DNA of 36,509 nt from Cecembia lonarensis LW9 (GTDB lineage Bacteria > Bacteroidota > Bacteroidia > Cytophagales > Cyclobacteriaceae), in contig NZ_AMGM01000045.1 of the NCBI RefSeq assembly GCF_000298295.1, forward strand, positions 1-36,509, given 5' to 3'. The notes below the pieces were generated by a model that made no database searches, was not told the origin of the DNA, and saw only the letters and a list, made by a program, of their open reading frames with translations. This document shows positions 8,248 through 17,000 of the stretch, one piece after another. The translations under genes were made by a program, and so were the position numbers. Position 1 is the stretch's first letter; every line of letters starts with the position of its first letter.

Positions 8248-9615
8248 ATGTCTGTTCAGAAACCCAGTTTACCGAAAGGAACAAGAGATTTTGGTCCATT
8301 GCAAATGGCGAGAAGGAACTTTATACTCGATACCATTAAGGATACCTTCAAACTTTTTGGTTTCCAGCAGTTGGAAACCCCAGCTATGGAAAATTTAAGT
8401 ACTTTGACCGGTAAATATGGTGATGAGGGGGATCAATTGCTTTTTAAAATTCTCAATAGTGGGGAATTTTTAAAAAATGTAACACAGGAGGACTTGGAAG
8501 TTGGTGGGTCTGCAGTTTTGCCCAAAGTGTCAGAAAAAGGCCTGCGGTATGATTTGACGGTGCCTTTTGCCAGGTATGTGGTGATGAATCGAAATGAGAT
8601 CAGTTTTCCTTTCAAGCGTTTTCAGATCCAGCCTGTGTGGAGGGCTGACCGTCCCCAAAGAGGAAGGTATAGAGAATTTTACCAGTGCGATGCTGATATT
8701 GTAGGGACAGACAGCTTGCTTTGTGAGTTGGAGATCATTTTAATGATCAAACGTGTATTTGCAAATTTGGGTCTCAAGGATTACAGCATCAAAATCAACA
8801 ACCGCAAAATCCTTACAGGTTTATCCGAAGTCATTGGTGAAGCTGGTAGGGAAGGAGAGTTGTGTGTTGCGATCGATAAATTGGATAAAATAGGTTGGCA
8901 GAAGGTGCAAGAAGAGTTGCTGGACCGTAATTTTACCCAAGATGCTATCCATAGGCTTAGTCCGATCATTGACCTCAAGGAAGGCAATCAGGCGAAATTA
9001 GAATTTTTGAAAAGTTATTTGGCGGATTCAGCTATTGGTCTTCAAGGTATAGGAGAGTTGGAGGAGGTGCTTCACATGCTTCAGTCCTATGGGGATAATC
9101 AGGAATTTGTGGATTTTGATGTGGTATTGGCCCGTGGCCTTTCTTATTATACCGGTGCTATTTTTGAAGTGAAGGTCCATCATGTGTCCATTGGTTCCGT
9201 GAGTGGGGGAGGAAGATATGATAACCTTACCGGAGTTTTTGGATTGGATGGTGTTTCAGGGGTAGGTTTTTCTTTTGGGGTAGACAGGCTTTATGATGTG
9301 ATGGACGAGTTAGGACTTTTTCCTGAGGAAAACCTAGAAAGAACCCAGGTACTGATAACCTATTTCGACCAAAAAGGATTTGCTTATGGCTTAAAAATTT
9401 TGAACGGATTAAGGAAGTCAGGAATTGCGGCTGAGTTATATCCCGACCAAGCCAAAATCAAAAAACAATTTACTTATGCAGACAAGAAGCAAATACCGTT
9501 TGTTGTGATCCTTGGGGATAATGAGATGGAGTTAGGCAAGCTGAGTGTAAAAGAATTGTCAAGTGGAAAACAGGAGACTTTGAGCCTCGAGGAATTCGTT
9601 ATGAAATTAAAGTAA
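8248..9615 (+). CDS. hisS: Histidyl-tRNA synthetase
   Basis: This is a cytosolic class II aminoacyl-tRNA synthetase of 455 aa that charges tRNA-His. Motif 1 lies in the N-terminal PKGTRDFGP region. Motif 2 is at about 123-150 (FKRFQIQPVWRADRPQRGRYREFYQCDADI). The histidine-binding block is ARGLSYYTG at about 295 (most homologues have GLDYYTG), and motif 3 is GVGFSFGVDRLYDVM at about 337-351. The C-terminal anticodon-binding domain covers about 365-455. It is an ordinary-length single-copy housekeeping gene with its own promoter and a following hairpin. Confidence 0.97.
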   Translation: MSVQKPSLPKGTRDFGPLQMARRNFILDTIKDTFKLFGFQQLETPAMENLSTLTGKYGDEGDQLLFKILNSGEFLKNVTQEDLEVGGSAVLPKVSEKGLRYDLTVPFARYVVMNRNEISFPFKRFQIQPVWRADRPQRGRYREFYQCDADIVGTDSLLCELEIILMIKRVFANLGLKDYSIKINNRKILTGLSEVIGEAGREGELCVAIDKLDKIGWQKVQEELLDRNFTQDAIHRLSPIIDLKEGNQAKLEFLKSYLADSAIGLQGIGELEEVLHMLQSYGDNQEFVDFDVVLARGLSYYTGAIFEVKVHHVSIGSVSGGGRYDNLTGVFGLDGVSGVGFSFGVDRLYDVMDELGLFPEENLERTQVLITYFDQKGFAYGLKILNGLRKSGIAAELYPDQAKIKKQFTYADKKQIPFVVILGDNEMELGKLSVKELSSGKQETLSLEEFVMKLK

Positions 9616-9617
9616 AA

Positions 9618-9644
9618 AAATCCCCAAGGGTTTATTGGGGATTT
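9618..9644. terminator. Rho-independent terminator shared by hisS and the 93-aa gene
   Basis: AAATCCCCAA (9618-9627) and TTGGGGATTT (9635-9644) form a perfect 10-bp stem with a 7-nt loop. The seven A at 9614-9620 become a T-run on the minus strand, so it terminates the minus-strand gene best; the T tail on the plus strand is short. Confidence 0.85.
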
Positions 9645-9667
9645 CAAAAAGATGCGCTGCGGTTTAT

Positions 9668-9949
9668 TTATTCAATTTCCAGTATACAATTAATGGGGAT
9701 ACAGATGTCTGATTTCAGGCAGACGAAATCCGAGCCAACTGCCCAAATGGTGGTATGGACACGATAGATTTTTTCATCTGCTGTTTCGAAAGTGATATAG
9801 ACTTTGTTTTTAAGCAGATTACCCAATGATTGGGCCCTGTTTAGGTCGAATCCTCTTTTTTTTCTTTCTTCCGTTGTGGGGAGTACTTCTTTTTTGCAGA
9901 ATTTTAGGTCTCTTATATTTTCTTTTGCGATAATTTCTACGGTTTTCAT
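9668..9949 (-). CDS. Hypothetical 93-aa protein
   Basis: I chose the ATG at 9949 (MKTVEIIAKENI), which gives 93 residues; the frame is open upstream to an ATG at 10027, but those 26 residues (LLLKHFSKFFEYK...) look like translated leader. The chain has a mixed helix/strand pattern: a charged part with TTEERKKRGFDLNRAQ, then beta-like segments (NKVYITFETADEKIYRVHTTIWAVG; FVCLKSDICIPINCILEIE). The alternating hydrophobic C-terminal half suggests a small beta-barrel or SH3-like fold. There is no signal peptide. I do not recognise the family. It is a single gene with a strong terminator, and tandem 10-bp repeats lie upstream. Confidence 0.6.
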   Translation of the reverse strand: MKTVEIIAKENIRDLKFCKKEVLPTTEERKKRGFDLNRAQSLGNLLKNKVYITFETADEKIYRVHTTIWAVGSDFVCLKSDICIPINCILEIE

Positions 9950-9991
9950 GGTGTTGTTGATTGAGATTGATAGGGTCTTGGATAGCTTATA

Positions 9992-10011
9992 TTCGAAAAA
10001 TTTCGAAAAAT
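9992..10011. repeat. Tandem 10-bp repeat upstream of the 93-aa gene
   Basis: Two copies of TTCGAAAAAT lie head to tail with one substitution (TTCGAAAAAT then TTCGAAAAAT after an extra T), so related bases recur once per helical turn. They lie about 45-60 bp before the chosen ATG at 9949 and could be a regulator site. Confidence 0.35.
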
Positions 10012-10130
10012 GTTTCAAAAGAAGCATTAAATTTTTTAATAGTTATTATTAGCGGCTTTAGATTTTTTTAAACGGATAAATACATATAAAATCGCTTTTA
10101 TGGTTCATGGTTCCAGTCCTTGAAAAAGAT

Positions 10131-10138
10131 TATATTTG
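10131..10138 (+). promoter_or_regulatory. Candidate -7 element for ybaB
   Basis: TATATTTG matches TAnnTTTG, 20 nt before the chosen ybaB ATG at 10158. It also argues against an ATG at 10107, which lies upstream of this element. Confidence 0.5.
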
Positions 10139-10157
10139 CGCACTAAATAATGAAGCT

Positions 10158-10490
10158 ATGTTTGATATCATGAGTATTATGAATAAGGTGAAAGAGGCTC
10201 AGGCTAAGATTAAAGAAGCTCAGGCCAAATTGGTTCACTTGAAGGCTGAAGGAGAATCCGGTGCGGGAATGGTCAAAGTTGTTGTCAACGGGAATAGGAA
10301 AGTGGAGGCTATTCAGATGGATGACTCCTTAGTCAATGTGTCGGATAAAGAAATGCTGGCAGATTTGGTGGTGGCTGCGACCAATAAGGCTATGGAAGCC
10401 ATTGACATTAAAATCAAAGATGAGTTGAAGTCTGCTACAGATGGCATGATGCCTAATATACCGGGTATGGATTTCGGGAATATGTTTTGA
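10158..10490 (+). CDS. ybaB: YbaB/EbfC-family nucleoid-associated protein
   Basis: This 110-aa DNA-binding protein has the family layout: an N-terminal helix with KVKEAQAKIKEAQAKL, a beta-hairpin with GAGMVKVVVNGNRKVEAIQMD, a second long helix (MLADLVVAATNKAMEAIDIKIKDEL) and a Met/Gly/Pro-rich tail ending GMDFGNMF. Members form tweezer-like dimers that bind DNA, often encoded near dnaX-recR, which is not the case here. The start at 10158 matches the family and follows a promoter-like element; the upstream ATG at 10107 would add 17 residues unlike the family. Its TGA overlaps the ATG of the glycosyltransferase gene, so the two form an operon. Confidence 0.9.
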   Translation: MFDIMSIMNKVKEAQAKIKEAQAKLVHLKAEGESGAGMVKVVVNGNRKVEAIQMDDSLVNVSDKEMLADLVVAATNKAMEAIDIKIKDELKSATDGMMPNIPGMDFGNMF

Positions 10491-11482
10491 TGCAAAAGGC
10501 TGCCATAGTCATATTGAATTACAATGGAGTAGAAACTTTAAGTAAGTTTTTACCAAGTGTCATCAAATATTCCACATTTCCAGTATATGTGGCAGACAAT
10601 GCCAGTTCAGATAACTCTATTGATCTTCTGAAAGAAAATTTCCCTCAGGTTAGACTCATTTCTTTGAAACAGAATTTTGGTTTTGCAGGAGGCTATAATG
10701 AAGCATTTAGAAGCATCCAGGGCAAATATAAATTTTATATCCTGCTCAACTCGGATGTTGAAGTCACCGACCGTTGGGATATAAACCTGATCAAATACCT
10801 GGAAGCGCATCCATATGTCGCAGGAGTACAGCCTAAAATCTTATCTTTTGGGCAGCGGGATCACTTTGAGCATTCTGGCGCGGGAGGAGGCTTTATTGAT
10901 AGTTTGGGTTATCCTTATTGTAGGGGCCGATTTTTTGAGACCATTGAAAAAGACAGGGGACAGTATGATGATGAAGTGACGGTAGATTGGGTTTCCGGTG
11001 CATGTATGGCTATACAGTCCGAAATTTTCCATGAAAGTGGCGGTTTTGACGCCTCATATTTTTCCCATATGGAAGAAATAGATTGGTGTTGGCGGATGCG
11101 GTGTGAGGGCTATTTGTTCAAATATTATGGTCAAGTCGGAATTTACCATGTAGGTGGTGCGACTTTGGCTCATTCCAACCCCAAAAAAACCTATCTGAAT
11201 TTTAGAAATAACCTAACCACATTAAAAAAGAATCTTCCCAATAGAGATTGGATAAAGGTATATTGTTCCAGGATAGTCTTAGATACCTTGGCTGCCTTTG
11301 TATTTATGATGAAGGGAAATCTAGACCATGCCAAAATGGTATTCAGGGCCCATCACGATTTTAACCGAATCAAAAACCAATCTTCAGTAGCCACTAATAG
11401 GGAGTGCCAGCGTAACGGAGAAATTCAATTCCTGCTATGGGAATACTACATCAAAGGCAGAAAAACCTTCCTGCAAGCTTAA
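10490..11482 (+). CDS. Family 2 glycosyltransferase
   Basis: This 330-aa GT-A fold enzyme transfers a sugar from a nucleotide donor, probably onto a cell-surface glycan. VILNYNGVETL opens the fold, VADNASSDNS follows, and the DxD-like metal site is NSDVEVT at about 87-93. WVSGACMAI and FSHMEEIDWCWRM match the catalytic and acceptor-side blocks of rhamnosyltransferase-like members. The C-terminal part (about 220-330) is helical and lacks a clear transmembrane pair, so it is probably peripheral on the membrane. The ATG lies inside the stop of ybaB (TGATG). The association with a nucleoid protein rather than a polysaccharide cluster leaves the acceptor unknown. The last bases overlap the convergent pspC-like gene by 4 nt. 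Confidence 0.88.
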   Translation: MQKAAIVILNYNGVETLSKFLPSVIKYSTFPVYVADNASSDNSIDLLKENFPQVRLISLKQNFGFAGGYNEAFRSIQGKYKFYILLNSDVEVTDRWDINLIKYLEAHPYVAGVQPKILSFGQRDHFEHSGAGGGFIDSLGYPYCRGRFFETIEKDRGQYDDEVTVDWVSGACMAIQSEIFHESGGFDASYFSHMEEIDWCWRMRCEGYLFKYYGQVGIYHVGGATLAHSNPKKTYLNFRNNLTTLKKNLPNRDWIKVYCSRIVLDTLAAFVFMMKGNLDHAKMVFRAHHDFNRIKNQSSVATNRECQRNGEIQFLLWEYYIKGRKTFLQA

Positions 11483-11697
11483 TCAAATAGCACAGGGTTG
11501 TTCATCTTCCTTAAATATTTCCTAACTTTCATCATCATTGCCATGCTGACGTAAAGAATGATTGGTGAGCCTAGGGTGACAAATGAACTGTAAATGAAAA
11601 ACAACCGTATGCTGTCAATTGGGAAGTTTAATTTCTCGCCTAGTCTGGAGCAAACCCCAAAAGCCCTTTCTTCAAAAAACAATTTGATCTTATTCAT
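11479..11697 (-). CDS. PspC-domain small membrane protein
   Basis: This 72-aa protein is a PspC domain: a short N-terminal part with FEERAFGVCSRLGEKLNFPID, then a hydrophobic stretch at about 28-55 (IRLFFIYSSFVTLGSP and following) and a basic tail. PspC domains occur in phage-shock-like envelope stress systems, but no pspA or regulator lies nearby. The start at 11697 (MNKIKLFFEE) fits the domain; an earlier in-frame start would add 12 residues. It is convergent with the glycosyltransferase gene and overlaps its end by 4 nt. Confidence 0.8.
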   Translation of the reverse strand: MNKIKLFFEERAFGVCSRLGEKLNFPIDSIRLFFIYSSFVTLGSPIILYVSMAMMMKVRKYLRKMNNPVLFD

Positions 11698-11772
11698 AAT
11701 GGTTGGAGTCCTTTTGTTGGATAAAGTTAGCAAATAAATTTTAATATACTACAAAGCCATAAACGTGCCAAA

Positions 11773-13563
11773 ATGTTTAGAAGAGTAACAGTCTTTTTTT
11801 GGGTAATTTTATTTTGTTCGGCATCTTTTTATTGCAGTCCAAAAATATATCAATATGAAAATTTGTTGGATGGGGTGTTTGCCAAACCCGAGTACCTTGT
11901 TTTTCACAGGGATTCCATCCGCTTTACCATTCAGGGGGGCCTTCCTATTAAGTACCTTACAGCTGATACCCGTGTTCTATTCTTTCCTGAGTATCATTAT
12001 GATGGAGGGGTTTTGAATCTGGGTGAATTTATACCATTTGATGGAAGGTTTGCCGTACCACATTCGGAGACCAAGATCAACAGAAGTATCGTTTTCCCGT
12101 ATTTGCCAGGCATGGATAACGGAGAACTGGTGCTGAATGCGCAGCTGGAGAAGAAGGGTAAATCATTTCCTATTGCTGGAAAACCTTTGGCAAAAGGCCT
12201 GAATACCGTCCCGCTTTTGGCCAGGATGGGCCAAATTACGCCAGATGAACCCATTCAGGAGATTGGTAAATACATGCTAATGGATTTCTCCAGCATCAAT
12301 ATACAAGAGGAGCGTGACTTTCTGATTCCTTTTGCCTTGGGTTCATACAATTTAGGTGCTGCCCCATTTCCGGCTAAGCTTCAAGAACTATTAAAAAAGG
12401 GAGAGCCTGGTTTTAGGGTGAAAGAAGTTAGGATTGTTGGTTTACACGCTCCGGAAAACAGGGAGTTGGCACAAACAGATCTTGCTGAAAAGAGGGCTGC
12501 ACAATTAAAATCCACCTTATACAACCAAAGTGAATTCAGGACAGTGCCTACACAAACTGATTTTAGAAGGAAGGATTGGTTTGATTTTAGGGTATTATTG
12601 GGGCAGTATGACAAGATGGGGTGGGAGGAAAAGGAGCCCTACTATAAAATTTTACAATCGGATCTTGGTTTTGAGGAACAATTCACGCAAATGAGACGCC
12701 TGAAAACTTTTAATCAGGTGTCCCGCGATATTTTTCCAAGATTAAGAGCAGGAAGGATTACCGTTATCCTGGAAAATATCCGGTTGAGTGATCCTGAAAT
12801 TGCCGTAAAAGTTTACGATATGCTCAAGGAAGGTAGGCATTTGGATGATTTGACAACAGAGGACTTGATATACATAGGGCAGGAGGCTAAACGACTGCAT
12901 GAGAAAGAAGCCATCTTTAATAAACTGATATCGCTTGCTCCCTCGGAACTAGCCTATAACAACCTTGGGGTAGTCTACATGAACCAGGCTCAACGGGAGT
13001 TGGGTTTGCATCAAAGAAATGAATTGGTCAATAAAGCAGTGGAGATGTTTCGTCAATCCAACAAGCTTAGAACCACTTCAATTGCCATGCATAATTTAGG
13101 ACGCGCCCTGATTTTACGTCAGGATTTTTTTGATGCTTATGTGGCCATTTCACAGGCTTCCGGTTTGGAAAGGAGTGAAAATGACGAATTTCTAAGATAC
13201 AATGAAGGACTTCGTGGTGCATTAGATATCAGAAATGGGGATTACAAATTGGCCACTATCCGCTTGAATATGGCGCCAGAAGACGAGGTTAACCTTTTCA
13301 ATAAAGGATTGGCTTATTTTTTAGCCGACAATTTTTACCAGGCAAGCGTGGCTTTTGAAGAAAGTGTACAGGCCAATAGAGACTATGGGTATGGGTTTTA
13401 TGGTTTGGCCATGATAGCTGCGGTCAGTAGGGACAGGCAGGTCTTTTATGAATATCTTCGGAAGGCCATTGAACAATCTGCTTTTTTGAGAGAAAGGGCT
13501 ATGCAGGATATTCTTTTTGAAGGATTCAGAGAGGAAGGTGAATTTCTTGATCTTTTCAAATAA
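11773..13563 (+). CDS. Large TPR-containing envelope lipoprotein
   Basis: The N-terminus (MFRRVTVFFWVILFCSASFYCS) is a signal peptide ending in Cys21, probably lipid-modified although SFYC is a poor lipobox. Residues about 60-165 look like beta-sandwich sequence. Around 215-250, IVGLHAPENRELAQTDLAEK followed by RAAQLKSTL resembles a degenerate OmpA-like peptidoglycan-binding block (G-H...N..LA..RA). From about 365 to the end are TPR-like helical repeats, with YNNLGVVYMNQAQ, MHNLGRALILRQDFFDAY, FNKGLAYFLADNFYQA and GFYGLAMIAAVSRDRQVF. The combined lipoprotein / OmpA-like / TPR layout suggests a periplasmic scaffold anchored to a membrane and perhaps to the wall. It stands alone, ahead of the long susC leader region. 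The OmpA assignment is tentative. Confidence 0.8.
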   Translation: MFRRVTVFFWVILFCSASFYCSPKIYQYENLLDGVFAKPEYLVFHRDSIRFTIQGGLPIKYLTADTRVLFFPEYHYDGGVLNLGEFIPFDGRFAVPHSETKINRSIVFPYLPGMDNGELVLNAQLEKKGKSFPIAGKPLAKGLNTVPLLARMGQITPDEPIQEIGKYMLMDFSSINIQEERDFLIPFALGSYNLGAAPFPAKLQELLKKGEPGFRVKEVRIVGLHAPENRELAQTDLAEKRAAQLKSTLYNQSEFRTVPTQTDFRRKDWFDFRVLLGQYDKMGWEEKEPYYKILQSDLGFEEQFTQMRRLKTFNQVSRDIFPRLRAGRITVILENIRLSDPEIAVKVYDMLKEGRHLDDLTTEDLIYIGQEAKRLHEKEAIFNKLISLAPSELAYNNLGVVYMNQAQRELGLHQRNELVNKAVEMFRQSNKLRTTSIAMHNLGRALILRQDFFDAYVAISQASGLERSENDEFLRYNEGLRGALDIRNGDYKLATIRLNMAPEDEVNLFNKGLAYFLADNFYQASVAFEESVQANRDYGYGFYGLAMIAAVSRDRQVFYEYLRKAIEQSAFLRERAMQDILFEGFREEGEFLDLFK

Positions 13564-13967
13564 GACCTTTCGCATTTAAATAAAACCTTTTATAAAAACA
13601 CTTATTAATAGCGTTGACATTTTTAAAAAATTTCCAAAAATGAAATATTGAGTAAAATTTTTGAATTAATCATTATTCTCTTAAATTAGTTGCCGTGGAG
13701 TGTAAAAACCTAACATTCCACCATAATGGCGTTAAATTGCAGAATTAGATTGTGATTTAATTACTTTATACTTATAATTCGACGATGTTCAATGACAAAA
13801 AACCTAAAATCTCTGCCTATGATCATAACCCCTTCTTTATTCACAGGATAACAAAATCGATTTAGCAAGCAAAAATCAGACATTTTGATAGATAAATAAT
13901 CAAAATAGTAGACTAGCAGCATTGTCTGCTAAGGTATAGTCAGCAATAGAAGAACAGAAAAATACTC

Positions 13968-13981
13968 TGCAAACTATTGCA
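13968..13981. promoter_or_regulatory. Operator-like palindrome, copy 1
   Basis: TGCAAACTATTGCA has 5-bp inverted arms TGCAA/TTGCA. It differs from copy 2 at one base and lies directly upstream of the TAATTTTG element, with centres 31 bp apart, about three helical turns. Confidence 0.55.
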
Positions 13982-13982
13982 A

Positions 13983-13990
13983 TAATTTTG
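13983..13990 (+). promoter_or_regulatory. Candidate -7 element for the susC-susD operon
   Basis: TAATTTTG matches the Bacteroidota TAnnTTTG element, about 85 nt before the susC ATG. It sits between the two palindromes, so a bound repressor would cover it. A -33 TTG is not evident. Confidence 0.5.
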
Positions 13991-13998
13991 CAATTTTC

Positions 13999-14012
13999 TG
14001 CAAACGATTGCA
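13999..14012. promoter_or_regulatory. Operator-like palindrome, copy 2 (LacI-like)
   Basis: TGCAAACGATTGCA has inverted arms TGCAA/TTGCA and a central CG, the pattern of LacI/GalR-family operators such as those of PurR type (GCAAACGTTTGC). It lies at the predicted transcription start. No LacI-family gene is in the window. Confidence 0.55.
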
Positions 14013-14075
14013 TGATTATCAAAAAATTAATTGCTTTCAAACCTTATCAATTAATAATTATTACCCAATCAATCT

Positions 14076-17000
14076 ATGTTTATGGAAAAACTTTACAAAA
14101 GTCTAAGTGTATTTTTATTACTCTTAGTGCTTTCAAGTGCCACAGCGTTGGCACAGCGAACGGTAACAGGAACTATCCTGGATGAATTCGGGGATGGACT
14201 TCCTGGTGTCACCGTTTTGGTGAAAGGAACGACCACAGGTACAGCTACTGACATCGATGGAAAATTCTCCCTCAATGTCCCTAGTAATGAAGCCGTGTTG
14301 GTCTTCTCTTTTATAGGTTATCGAACTGTTGAACAAATGGTAGGTAACCGATCAGTTATCGATTTCTCAATGCAGCCCGATGAAAGGACTTTGACGGAAT
14401 TGATCGTAACAGGTTATACCATTGATAGCCGAAGGGAAACGACAGGTGCCATTTCAACCGTAGATCCTAAAGATTTGACAATTATTCCAACAGGAAATAT
14501 TGAGCAGACCTTACAAGGTAGGATTGCCGGTGTGACTGTGGTAACCAATGGTCAGCCGGGTACGGCTTCCCAGATCAGGGTGCGTGGTTTTGGTGCTTTT
14601 GGTGGTAACGAGCCGCTTTATATCGTTGATGGTGTGCCAACTACCAATACAGATTTCTTGAACCCGGATGATATTGAATCAGTAACAACCTTGAAAGATG
14701 CTGCTGCTGCTTCCATTTATGGTGCTAGGGCAGCTAACGGTGTTATTGTATATACCACCAAAAGAGGTAGCAAGAGAGCTCAGAAACTGAGATTTGATTA
14801 CAATGGTATGATGGGCTTCACCGATCCGGGACGTGGTTTGGATATGACCAATCCACAGGAATATGCTGATGTTACCTGGTTGGCTGAAATCAACCAAGCA
14901 AGAATTGATGGCCGTGCCCCTAACTTTGGACACCCACAATTAGGTAATGGCCCTAGACCTGTATTGCCTTACTATATCAACGTGGGTGGTGCAGCAGGTG
15001 TTCCAGGTCCTCTTACTCCCGCTCAATTAGAAGAGCAAAGAGCATTATACAATATCGATCCAAGAAGAGGTCCGGTTCATCAGTTGGTGAGGGCCGCTAC
15101 AGGAGAAGGTACAGATTGGTTTGATGCTGTAACCAGAAGAGCGCCTCTGCAAAGACATTCCCTAGGCTTCTCAGGTGGATCAGCTACCAGCCGATTCTTC
15201 TTAGGTTTAGGTATTCAGGAGCAAGCCGGTATCTTGTTGAACAATGATTTTAGAAGAATTTCATTGAGAGCCAATTCTGAGCATGACATCGGAAGCAAAA
15301 TTCGTGTAGGACAAAACTTCCAGGCTACTTACATCCAAAGACTGGGTCAAACCGGTGCAGGTGGAGGACAAAGGGTAGCTCAGGATGAGAATGACATCTT
15401 GCAGGCTTTCCGTATGCCATCCATGATTCCAGTTTTTGACGAATTTGGTGGATATGCAGGTACAGCGGCAAGGGGCTTCAACAACCCAAGAAATCCAGTT
15501 GCCAACAGAGAGGGAATAGCCAACAACAGAAACTTCGATGCCAATGCTTTTGGTAACGTATATGTAGAGTTTGAGCCGGTGAAAGATTTGGTTTTCAGAT
15601 CCTCTATTGGTGGTCAGTACAATAACTTCTATGGTGTAGGCTTCTCCAGATTGCAATATGAAAACTCGGAGAATAACTCAGCTTTCGGCTACAATGAATT
15701 TTCTGGATACAGCATGCAGTGGGTTTTGACCAATACTGCGCAATGGAAGAAAACAATCGATAGGCATCAATTTGATGTATTGGTAGGTCAAGAGGCCTTA
15801 AATACTGGTTCTGGTAGAAATATGAACACGGTAGGTCAGAATCCTTTCTCTGAGGATCCTAATTTCATTACCATTTCTAACCTGCCTTTTGCCACTAGGA
15901 TTGCCAACTCTGGTCAGTTCTTAGGGGTGAATTTCCTTTCATACTTCTCCAGGGTTAATTATACCTATAATGACAAATACATCTTCAGTGCTGTGGTAAG
16001 ACGTGATGGTTCCTCCAGGTTTGGTCCAAACACCAGATGGGGTACTTTCCCAGCTTTCTCAGCTGCTTGGAGGTTGTCTTCAGAGGAGTTCATGTCTTCA
16101 GCTACTTGGTTGGATGATTTGAAAATCCGAGGTGGTTGGGGACAGATGGGTAACTCTAACAACGTGGATCCTAACAACCAATTCTCCTTATTTGGTGGTG
16201 ACTTAGGAGCTTCTTCTTATGATATCGCAGGTACCAATAGTTCTGCTATTATCGGATTCAGAAGAACCAGGATTGGAAACCCGAATGCGAGATGGGAAAC
16301 TGCTGTAACCAAAAACATTGGTTTTGATGGTACCGCCTTCAATGGTAGATTGGATGTCATTGTGGATTTATGGCAAAAAGATACAAGAGATCTATTGTTC
16401 CAGGTTCCAATCGCCTCTGTGGCTGGATTTAATGCTGCTGCACCTGCGGTAAACATTGGTGAAATGATGAACCGTGGTGTGGACATTACCATCGCTACTA
16501 AGGGTAATTTCTCTTCGGACTGGAGATATGACCTGCAAGTGAATGGTGGTTTCTTGAGAAACGAAATCGTATTCTTGGCACCAGGTATTGACTTCATCAT
16601 TGGTGGTGCGGCTGATCCTGCCTTTAGGGGTATCCGTCCAATCAGAAACCAAGTGGGTAGACCTATTTCCTCTTTCTTTGGGTATGTAGTGGATGGGCTC
16701 TTCCAAAATGCGGAGGAAGTAGCTAATCACGCTACTCAAGATGGTGCTGCTCCTGGTCGATTCAGGTATGTGGATACTGATGGGGACGGAAGAATCACGC
16801 CAGATGATAGACAGTTCTTGGGATCTCCGGTTCCAAAATTCACTGGAGGTTTAAATTTCACTGTTGCTTACAAAAACTTTGATATGTCAGCCTATTTCTT
16901 CGGAACTGCTGGTAATAAGATTTGGGCACAGTGGAGATGGTTTACTGACTTCTTCCCAACATTTGAAGGTGCAGCTGTGTCGAGAAGGTTGTTGGATTCA

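Larger units (their letters stand above)
13564..14075 (+). promoter_or_regulatory. 512-bp regulatory region before susC
   Basis: No credible gene is seen in this AT-rich stretch. It holds an imperfect inverted repeat GTGGAGTGT (13695-13703) / ACATTCCAC (13713-13721), a 6-bp stem TAGCAG (13914-13919) / CTGCTA (13926-13931), two near-identical palindromes (13968-13981, 13999-14012) and a TAnnTTTG element between them (13983-13990). The size and density of sites suggest tight control of the susC-susD operon. Confidence 0.6.

Noticed and set aside
16217-16739. Antisense frames inside susC
   Set aside because: Shadows of the susC reading frame with no start context or motifs.
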